From the NCBI GenBank assembly GCA_023091735.1, contig JALKBU010000115.1, forward strand, positions 1 through 64,000: a stretch of DNA of 64,000 bases, given 5' to 3'. Numbering within the stretch: the first letter of the stretch is position 1; every line of letters starts with the position of its first letter. Below, in pieces: positions 57,410 to 64,000 of this stretch. Under the pieces are notes generated by a model, which saw nothing but the letters and a program-made list of their open reading frames with translations, searched no databases and had not been told where the DNA came from. This DNA comes from Trichomonas tenax. Taxonomy: Eukaryota; Parabasalia; Trichomonadida; Trichomonadidae. The position numbers and the translations under genes are program-made.

Positions 57410-58471
57410 ATGCGCGTTCGACGTCTTCATTCCGTCCATCTAACGCCATTAGTCAACTTTCAACATGAAGATAATGATAAACAGTTGCAGAGAAGAGTTA
57501 ACCAGTACAATCTTCTTAATACTATCGGTGAAGGCTCGAATTGCAAAGTCATTTTAATTCAGGATTCAGCTACAAGGAAATACTTTGCTGCAAAGATATT
57601 CAAAGCCAATAGGTGTCTCAATAGCAATGCCCCTCTGCCTCTAGAACGTGAAGTGAGAATCTTGAAAAAGGTAAAACACGAAAATATTGTTAAACTCCAA
57701 GAAGTGTTATATGCACCGCAAAAAAACTCATTCTACATGATCATGGAATGGGGAAACTGCGGATCATTACAGAATGTTATTGACAAACAGATCAAATTGA
57801 CTGAAAAAACGATTTCATCTATCTTCAAGCAGTTAGTGAATGGTCTATCTTACCTTCACAGCCAAGGTTTTGTACACCAGGACATTAAACCTTCCAACAT
57901 ACTTTTATTTTCTGATGGAACTGCTAAAATCGGAGATTTCGGCATTGGTCATTCCTTCCAAAGTGCAGACACAGTTGTAGGATCGCCAGCTTATCAAGCG
58001 CCTGAGATATTTGATGATAAAATCGAAGAAACAGGAAAATTCCCACAATTTGATCCTGCAAAGGAAGACGTTTGGAGTCTTGGTATCACACTCTTCCAAG
58101 TTATCTTCGGCGAATTGCCTTTCACTGGGGACACTGTTTATGAGATCAACAGAGATATTCGCCAGAAAGGCTTAATTCTCCCACATCCGTTGTCACAGCA
58201 ACTCAATGATCTTCTGCTTGGAATTCTGAACCCGAACCCTGCAGAAAGATTATCGATGAAAGATATTTCAGAGAGCTCTTTCTTCAAGGACACTCCAGAT
58301 AGATTTGCTCCACCAATTGATCCGGTTGATCCACCGAAACCAAATGGATCACTTCCAATTTCACAAATTAATGCATCAATTTGTGATGATTCATTCCAAT
58401 TTTCTAACAGAAGCTTAAGGACTTTATCCAGCTCCTGGGATAACATCCTTAATCACAAATCTATTAGTTAA
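57410..58471 (+). CDS. LKB1/STK11-like protein kinase
   Basis: 353 residues from ATG 57410 (upstream in-frame codons start with TTG). The kinase domain spans about 33-295: glycine loop GEGSNCKV (40-47), ATP lysine K62 in FAAKIF, then YMIMEWGNCGSLQNV, LSYLHSQGFVHQDIKPSNIL with H156-Q157-D158, DFGIGHS, and GSPAYQAPEIF. Similarity to LKB1 is clear: the SQGIVHKDIKPGN block and GSPAFQPPEI loop, and the GDTVYEI insert after the activation loop. The catalytic Asp is kept, but the Arg of HRD is Gln (Lys in LKB1), so it is not an RD kinase. LKB1 phosphorylates AMPK-family kinases and governs polarity and energy balance. Confidence 0.85.
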   Translation: MRVRRLHSVHLTPLVNFQHEDNDKQLQRRVNQYNLLNTIGEGSNCKVILIQDSATRKYFAAKIFKANRCLNSNAPLPLEREVRILKKVKHENIVKLQEVLYAPQKNSFYMIMEWGNCGSLQNVIDKQIKLTEKTISSIFKQLVNGLSYLHSQGFVHQDIKPSNILLFSDGTAKIGDFGIGHSFQSADTVVGSPAYQAPEIFDDKIEETGKFPQFDPAKEDVWSLGITLFQVIFGELPFTGDTVYEINRDIRQKGLILPHPLSQQLNDLLLGILNPNPAERLSMKDISESSFFKDTPDRFAPPIDPVDPPKPNGSLPISQINASICDDSFQFSNRSLRTLSSSWDNILNHKSIS

Positions 58472-58997
58472 TTTTTCTATCCTCATATATATATAATTTT
58501 TGTTTTTTAAATGTTTTGTTTTGTTCTTTAACTAATCATATTTTCGATAATGATGGCACAAGCGTTAACATACACAATGTTAATATAGATAAAAAGAAAT
58601 CATATTGAATTTGATTTTGAATTAATTTTACTTGTAGCGTAGTATAACTTCACTATCTTCATTCAAACATATAAACATCAATTTAATACAAAATAAAGAA
58701 ACAAACAATGAGATTTAATCAGATATATTGCTGAAAAGACATTAGATAAATAATTTCCGAGTTATTCGAAGCCCATCAAATGTCCATATAATCCATAAGG
58801 AAAATTGGATATAATAAACACGGTTTGGAGAAGAAAATCAATTCAAGGTTCATTTTACGTGACAGAAAATGTTTACTTGTCAGATCGATTTAAAAATAGT
58901 ATCACTTTTTGGAAACAATAAAATAAATAAAAAGGGTGATTATTTCTTCTCAAAATTGTGAGTGTTGATACCCCTACTTTAAATTAAAAAATAACAA
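58472..58997. other. Intergenic, nothing recognised
   Basis: AT-rich spacer between two plus-strand genes. No RNA gene or repeat arm seen; a TAAAAAGGGTGATTAT word at about 58930 resembles one at about 50162. Confidence 0.5.
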
Positions 58998-59945
58998 ATG
59001 TTTTCTCACGGCTATCAGGAGCTCGCAAACAACTTATCTAAGTTCCTCGATGATAAATCACTGTTCAATAAGTTCACTCTGCTTGATATTTGCAAGATTT
59101 TGGATCATTTGCGATTAAACATTGATCAAACATGCGGAATATTGGAGCAAGCGAAAGGAAAACTGACTCCAGAGGAAGTAGTTCAGATGATACAGCATTT
59201 CCATATAAACTTTGGATGGGATGCAAATAAAGCAGCGAATATTTCTTTGCTTTTATCAGATCTCCTTAAATCTTCGTTCTACAACGAGTACATCAAATAC
59301 TTCTTAAAGAAGATACAGGAATTCTACGAACAAGATGTCAAAGAAGCAAAAGGAATCAGAAAACGCGCGAGAAGAGCAGAAAAAGAGAACGACAAACTCA
59401 AAGAAGATACCGATAAGCTACGCAAGAAGCTTGACATGGCTGAATCCCAAATCGAAGCATTTGAACAAATTCAACAATCACACATTCAATGTATTCTTGA
59501 TCTCCAGTCTGAGCTTGAGATATACCGCGAAAAAGAGAACAAAATGAGTAATGTCATGGAGGAGAAGGACAGTCAGCTTGCATTGATTCGTGATCAATAC
59601 GCAAAATCAACAAATGAACTCATTTTGATCAAAAAACAGCTTGAAAACAAAGAGGAGGAAGATACAGAAACAAGAAATGGCTGGCCTTCTCTATTGCAAT
59701 CTAAGAGCAAAGTGACATTTGATAAAAACGCACCGAAAAAGGTTGATGAAACAATTGATCCAACGTTAAAAGCGAAACTAACTAGCGAGAATTTATTGCT
59801 GAACGTAGAACTTGTCAAAGTGACGATCGAGTTGAATAAGCAAAAAGACGAAAACAAATTAATGCAAGATGAAATTGAAAAACTCAAAAAGAAGATAGAA
59901 GAGCTAGAATACTATAGCTATTACTCAGATGATGAAAATAGTTGA
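58998..59945 (+). CDS. Coiled-coil protein, unknown function
   Basis: 315 residues. The first 110 form a compact helical domain (FTLLDICKILDHLRLNIDQT, GKLTPEEVVQMIQHFHIN) resembling the helical heads found in front of ankyrin or coiled-coil regions in many trichomonad proteins. From about 120 to 225 and 255 to 305 come strong heptad-repeat coiled coils, separated by a short flexible stretch. The end is acidic (SYYSDDENS). No membrane segment. Probably a structural or adaptor protein. Confidence 0.8.
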   Translation: MFSHGYQELANNLSKFLDDKSLFNKFTLLDICKILDHLRLNIDQTCGILEQAKGKLTPEEVVQMIQHFHINFGWDANKAANISLLLSDLLKSSFYNEYIKYFLKKIQEFYEQDVKEAKGIRKRARRAEKENDKLKEDTDKLRKKLDMAESQIEAFEQIQQSHIQCILDLQSELEIYREKENKMSNVMEEKDSQLALIRDQYAKSTNELILIKKQLENKEEEDTETRNGWPSLLQSKSKVTFDKNAPKKVDETIDPTLKAKLTSENLLLNVELVKVTIELNKQKDENKLMQDEIEKLKKKIEELEYYSYYSDDENS

Positions 59946-60406
59946 TGAGTAGCACTTGACATTGAAAAATAATTTTTCAAAATTTGAAACGTGTGTTATA
60001 ATGTGTCTTTAAATAAAATAACAATTTTATATTCATGATAAAAAATAAATTTGTGCTGCTATTAGCTTCCAAATTCGTCAAATTCAAATTTCAATAATTA
60101 ATGCAACTCAAAGTTATGATTTTATGTTATCAGAACAAGCAACTTATCATTGTCGTTCTAATGGAGAGTAAGCATTACATGATTAGAAGTTATTTCCATC
60201 ATTTTTTCATATCAAATTTGAAATAATCAGAATTTTCAGAACTCAGGAAACGACTTTCAAAAACATAGTATGAAGGCCTTTAACAGCTGATTCCTTCAAA
60301 CTGAATTATCAAGAAAAAAAATGAATCGAAAATTGTTAGCAATGTATATATTAATTTACTAAATTCAAACAATGTTAGCTGATACGATGTGATCAATCAT
60401 GTGATT
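59946..60406. other. Intergenic, nothing recognised
   Basis: AT-rich spacer between convergent genes; no RNA or repeat seen. Confidence 0.5.
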
Positions 60407-60916
60407 TTATCGTTTAGCCAAACGTGATTTCTTACTATATTGAATCTTTCTTCTTGGAGGAATCATTTTGATTAGCTTGTATATGTAGTAAACAGCGACA
60501 CAAAATAGAGCAATTCCTGGTATTATAATTAAAATTGTAGAATAAATTCCGAAGCCAATTTTTCCATATACATGAAGTTGGACAATAGCATCATCCTCTG
60601 ACCTTACTGCAATTGGGAATTTCCTTGTTGAAGGCAATTTTGGAATATTAGCGATTTGTTCACGAATTGGACCACTTACATAGAAAGGCTCGTTATCCAA
60701 GAAAGGACATCGATCTCCTTCACCGACGTAAAAGGCTACATTTCGTGTAGTATTGAATTTAATATACATCAATTTTTCTAAAAGCCCTCTCTTGATGTAA
60801 AAGTAGTTCCAATGCCCTCCCTTTATCTTCCTGTACATAGTTCTGTTTGTTCTGAGAATTGTCTTCTCTGGGCACTTTTTGTAACATGAAATCAATGAAA
60901 GGAAAAAGAGAAGCAT
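60407..60916 (-). CDS. Small type I membrane protein with basic tail
   Basis: 169 residues: signal peptide (MLLFFLSLISC), a lumenal or extracellular domain of about 110 residues with basic patches and two further cysteines, one membrane helix (TILIIIPGIALFCVAVYYIY, about 127-146) and a short basic tail (PPRRKIQYSKKSRLAKR). No known domain. The layout (short ectodomain plus tail) recurs in large families of trichomonad surface proteins and in the broken gene at 33203-34708. Promoter: Inr TCACTTTTC 10 nt upstream of the ATG. Confidence 0.75.
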   Translation of the reverse strand: MLLFFLSLISCYKKCPEKTILRTNRTMYRKIKGGHWNYFYIKRGLLEKLMYIKFNTTRNVAFYVGEGDRCPFLDNEPFYVSGPIREQIANIPKLPSTRKFPIAVRSEDDAIVQLHVYGKIGFGIYSTILIIIPGIALFCVAVYYIYKLIKMIPPRRKIQYSKKSRLAKR

Positions 60917-60919
60917 TTT

Positions 60920-60928
60920 GAAAAGTGA
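60920..60928 (-). promoter_or_regulatory. Inr TCACTTTTC for the type I membrane protein gene
   Basis: Minus strand GTCACTTTTCAAAATG; start at A60926, 10 nt before ATG 60916. About 30 bp upstream is ATTTTGACATGTAAT (about 60951-60965), matching the word before the Inr at 8323. Confidence 0.7.
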
Positions 60929-60965
60929 CTTCGAAATTTGACATTACTTGATATTACATGTCAAA

Positions 60966-61372
60966 ATCAGAAATATAACACAATTCGAGATCTTTGATAA
61001 GAATCCCAAGTTCTTTGGCAATAGATATATCTTATTCTCTTCAAAATCAATCATCAGAAAGCTCGCAATATATAAAAATATCATCTTCAAAAACATCGAT
61101 CAAATTGATTATATTGCTTCATTCGAACTAATGAATCAATAGTTTATGCAAATATCCTCACATAAACGAGTAAATGGTGCCATGAATAAGAGACATCTCA
61201 GCATGAATTTTATAATTTAATTCATTCGATGACAATTTTATAAATCTCTTCAGATTGATATGCAACAATTAGTAGAAACATTTGCCCTATAGACGAAAGT
61301 TATTCACACAGAAATGAATCATAAAAAACTTTTTTTCTTTTGATATGATTTTGTAAGAGAAATAAAAACAGT
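60966..61372. other. Intergenic, nothing recognised
   Basis: AT-rich; small ORFs without domains only. Confidence 0.5.
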
Positions 61373-62407
61373 TTATTTACGCGCAAGTTCAGCTCTGAGC
61401 TTGGCAATAGCTGCGTGTTGCCTTTCAGCAATGTTCTTTAGATTTGCAATGGCTTCTTTCTTTTTCTCGTTTTTGAGCAGCAATATTTTAATTGTTTCTT
61501 CCATCTTTTCTGGAGATATTTCATTCGCTTTTAGAGTTGATTTGCTCTTGACTTGTGAATACTTCCTCTTGTAGTCAGTGAGTTGCCTGTTAAAACTATC
61601 TCTCTCGTCGATCAAAGTTTGTATCTTTGCTGGAATATCTTGAATAAAATATGTGACATCACTCTCATTTTCAGGATCTCGTTTCTCGACTTCCTTATAA
61701 GCATTTCGTGCTATTGTTGGAAGAAGGGAGTTTCTTGGAGCAACTGAAATAGTTTCTCCTTGTTCGAAACCTAAAATTTGTGTTCTAGCGCCAGCTGATG
61801 CTAATTGACCCTTCAATTTGTGCAATTCGTGACTAGTCCACCTTGCTGATGTCTCTAGTTCTTTAATTTGACGCGATTTCTGACGTAATTCGTCTTCTAA
61901 TTGCGAAACTCTTGATTTTGTAACGGCAAGTTGGTATTTATCTGAGTCAGCTTTGTTTAAATCGTCCTCTAGTGTGGATACTGTCATTTTATATTGATCT
62001 ACTTGCTTTTGAAGAACTTGTTGATTCAAATTTGCGTCATTGAGCTGTAATTTTAATGTACGGAGTTGATTTGTGAGTTCTGTGTTCTGTGCTTTTAATT
62101 CGTCGTATTTTTGTTGCTGATTTGGATTACTTGATGAGATTTCCTGACTTGCTAAAGTTTCTGCGAGTTTTTTGTATTCTGCTTGTATCGAGTCCCTCTC
62201 CTCCATTATCCTTTTGACATCAGTTTTGTGCTCATTTATTTCGATTTCGAGTAATTTTTTCAATTCTTGTTTATCTTGGAATAATTGGCGTAAAACTTGC
62301 TTCATTTTGTCATCTCCTGATTGTATCTGGTCTTTTGGCTTCTCTTCTGTCTGTTTTTCGCTTTCTTGTTGACTGCTTGTATCAGCTTCTGATGCTTCTT
62401 TACTCAT
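61373..62407 (-). CDS. Long coiled-coil protein
   Basis: 344 residues. After a Ser/Glu/Gln-rich disordered start (1-30), two long coiled-coil runs (about 35-200 and 265-340) have regular heptads (QKYDELKAQNTELTNQLRTL, KSRVSQLEDELRQKSRQIKE). A short break near 210-260 contains ISVAPRNSLLPTIARN. No membrane segment or zinc finger. It resembles golgin- or centrosome-type tethers, but no GRIP or PACT motif is seen. Function unknown. An Inr-like ATCAAAAAG precedes the ATG. Confidence 0.8.
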   Translation of the reverse strand: MSKEASEADTSSQQESEKQTEEKPKDQIQSGDDKMKQVLRQLFQDKQELKKLLEIEINEHKTDVKRIMEERDSIQAEYKKLAETLASQEISSSNPNQQQKYDELKAQNTELTNQLRTLKLQLNDANLNQQVLQKQVDQYKMTVSTLEDDLNKADSDKYQLAVTKSRVSQLEDELRQKSRQIKELETSARWTSHELHKLKGQLASAGARTQILGFEQGETISVAPRNSLLPTIARNAYKEVEKRDPENESDVTYFIQDIPAKIQTLIDERDSFNRQLTDYKRKYSQVKSKSTLKANEISPEKMEETIKILLLKNEKKKEAIANLKNIAERQHAAIAKLRAELARK

Positions 62408-63361
62408 TTATGGCTCTTTTTGATATATTTATATTATTTTGGCATAGGTAAACATATGCTTTGTATAATCGTCGAAAATTGATAAAGATTCATAATTCCG
62501 ATTTGATTATCCAGAAATATTCCGAATATGTCTAACAATGTAAGATTTGAACCAAATTAAAGCATATGTTATAGATAAACTTCAACAATGTCGAATATTT
62601 TATCATCGAGCCCATTGTGATGATGATAATACAAATCTCTATGAATAAGTTCCTTTTCATTGTTGAGAATCATATGATAATTTATCAGTGATTGTGTAGT
62701 AATGATTTTTCATGCAGCTTAAATTGGTGAAATATATTTTTTATTCTAAAACATCAATCAACAGAATTAAAAGTATAAATACATATATTCATACCAACTG
62801 TACTTTATATTTCTGCTGTGAATACGTTCAGAAAACATCCAAGTTCTGTGAAATTCGATATTCATTTTAAGAAAGATTGAGATAATGAGTAATCCTGATA
62901 TTAAAACCAATATATCAATGAGATCACGCTCCTGAAAGATAATATTAACTCATTGTTCAGAAATACAATTGATGCTTTATTTCATGTTTGAGAGGTCTAA
63001 TTATCAATCTACACATGTAATTTTCATATCACACGATGCCTTTATCATCATGTTAAGTAATAAAACAATTATTTATTATTCTTTTTAGCAATTTTACTAT
63101 TCATTTGAAGCAAACTGATTGATTTTGATAGTATATATTTGTGGTGTGGAGATGATTCCATTGATGCACTGTTTGGAAAAGTTAAGAAGAAAATAAGTTA
63201 CAAACACATGAAAATGATTCCAAAAATTGAATAACATGATTTTGTTTAATATGTTCAAGTTCGGTATTAGTGATTTTAAGTGCAAAGATAATTGATTTTT
63301 ATTTTTAACATGGAATTAGATTTGGTAAAATATATATTCTCATTAAACACAAGATATGTAT
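62408..63361. other. Intergenic, nothing recognised
   Basis: About 950 bp of AT-rich sequence between two minus-strand genes. One ORF of about 60 codons (63097-63285) without domains is not called. Confidence 0.55.
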
Positions 63362-64000
63362 TTAGGCGAAATATGGACATGTTGTCGTATCTAATTCTTC
63401 AATAATTTCTTGTCCAGACTTAAACTCGATTAATTTGTAACTTAAGTCCTTATCGATAGCCATGAACGTGGCGAGATTTCCCGATGTGTAACAATAGTTT
63501 GGCGCCGACCAAACGGTGAGAAGCTGTGGTTTTCCGTCCTTGAAAAAGAATTCTTCGTATCCTTTCATTGCCAGTTGATGAGAGCGAATAACAAGTGATA
63601 AATTGTTATTTGCGAGGAATTCATCAACCTGTGGAGCGCCGAATTGATGTCCGGAGCCTCTTTTGCTCTTCATATATTTTGAAACAGTTTCATCTGGGTC
63701 AGACCAAGTCAAATCAGCCAAGATTCCACTCTCTGGGATCTCGCATATTCTGTCAATGACATATAATTGGTCAACAAACCTCAATTCTGGGCTCAATCCT
63801 CCGTGTACACAGAAATACTTGTCGTTGATCAATGCTGCCATTGGCATATACTGGAATGTCTTGTTGGCGAGGATCCAAATCATTGAAGAACCATAAAGTT
63901 CCATGATATTGTTATAAAAACCGTAAACTTGATTAATCGAAGGAGATTCGTGATTTCCGCGAAGCATGAAGATATCATTCGGTGATTTGATTTTAAGGCA
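63362..64000 (-). CDS. PP2A/PP4/PP6-type serine/threonine phosphatase catalytic subunit, C-terminal part (5' end beyond window)
   Basis: Open to the right window edge with 11 in-frame codons before the first ATG at 63967; the 5' part lies outside. The visible part starts FMLRGNHES, the metal-binding GNHE motif of PPP-family phosphatases, and continues with VHGGLSPELRFVDQL, LADLTWSDPD, a GSGHQFG loop in place of RGAGYTFG, VIRSHQLAMKGYEEF (catalytic His region) and WSAPNYCYTSGNLAT. It ends TTCPYFA, close to the TTTPYFL and TPDYFL tails of PP6 and PP2A that can be carboxymethylated, but with a final Ala. Catalytic residues seen are intact. PP2A-group rather than PP1. Confidence 0.92.
   Translation of the reverse strand, partial: CLKIKSPNDIFMLRGNHESPSINQVYGFYNNIMELYGSSMIWILANKTFQYMPMAALINDKYFCVHGGLSPELRFVDQLYVIDRICEIPESGILADLTWSDPDETVSKYMKSKRGSGHQFGAPQVDEFLANNNLSLVIRSHQLAMKGYEEFFFKDGKPQLLTVWSAPNYCYTSGNLATFMAIDKDLSYKLIEFKSGQEIIEELDTTTCPYFA

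Noticed and set aside
1..64000. tRNA and rRNA genes
   Set aside because: I found no cloverleaf with GGTTCRANYCC-type T-arm and no rRNA motifs by eye; a covariance search would be more reliable.
1..64000. CRISPR arrays
   Set aside because: The tandem 61-bp units at 333-454 and 619-740 have no spacers between them and the genome is eukaryotic.
1..64000. Spliceosomal introns
   Set aside because: I saw no GTAYGT paired with the trichomonad branch/acceptor ACTAACACACAG in or between genes; all frame breaks look like decay.

Overview
The window looks like a nuclear contig of a parabasalid (trichomonad) protist, most consistent with Trichomonas or a close relative such as Tritrichomonas. The sequence is AT-rich and the genes are eukaryotic in type (SmD3, CDK, CNOT10, gamma-tubulin complex protein, POC1, PP2A-like phosphatase, tubby, tetraspanin, NSE3). 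All recognisable genes are single uninterrupted ORFs with no spliceosomal introns seen. Many start codons sit 5-20 nt downstream of an initiator-like TCA(C/T)TTTT motif, the known trichomonad Inr (TCA+1YWW). Decayed BspA-like leucine-rich-repeat and surface-protein genes are also typical. Species-level assignment is inference.

Layout. 0-2.7 kb: a truncated unknown CDS on the left edge, direct and tandem repeats, two GC-rich foldable islands, a perfect 21-bp hairpin and a decayed ORF; probably mobile-element debris. 2.7-12.5 kb: HAD phosphatase, an armadillo/HEAT-like protein, an ABCD-type half transporter, a coiled-coil protein, a possible eIF4G-type HEAT protein, a tetraspanin-like protein, a PH-like protein and a 65-aa protein. 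12.7-14.7 kb: BspA-like pseudogene. 16.5-23.7 kb: a 2394-residue LRR-RasGAP protein with AHNAK-like, acidic and RS-like low-complexity tails. 24.7-26.7 kb: a 7TM protein and a CDK. 27-29.9 kb: non-coding tract containing a TTAA-flanked, inverted-repeat-bounded element with a second foldback repeat inside it. 29.9-33 kb: PH-like protein and CNOT10. 33.2-37 kb: a cluster of broken membrane and surface protein genes. 37.2-45 kb: SmD3, an unknown protein, GCP, tubby-like, a second copy of the armadillo-like family, and NSE3. 45.4-49.9 kb: two glycosidases in tandem (GH30 and GH2 beta-mannosidase). 50.3-53.4 kb: a possible structured RNA, POC1 and a USP lacking its catalytic cysteine. 53.5-57.3 kb: gene-poor with a surface-protein pseudogene. 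57.4-64 kb: LKB1-like kinase, two coiled-coil proteins, a small type I membrane protein and a PP2A/PP6-like phosphatase cut by the right edge.

Neighbours do not form operons; each gene appears to have its own short promoter. Themes are signalling (RasGAP, CDK, LKB1-like, PP2A-like), basal body and microtubule organisation (POC1, GCP), RNA processing and decay (SmD3, CNOT10), genome maintenance (NSE3) and lysosomal-type glycan breakdown (GH30, GH2). The most interesting items are the LRR-RasGAP-AHNAK-like protein, the cysteine-less USP, the ABCD-type transporter in a lineage without peroxisomes, the tandem stop codons at the start of NSE3, and the nested TTAA-flanked element.
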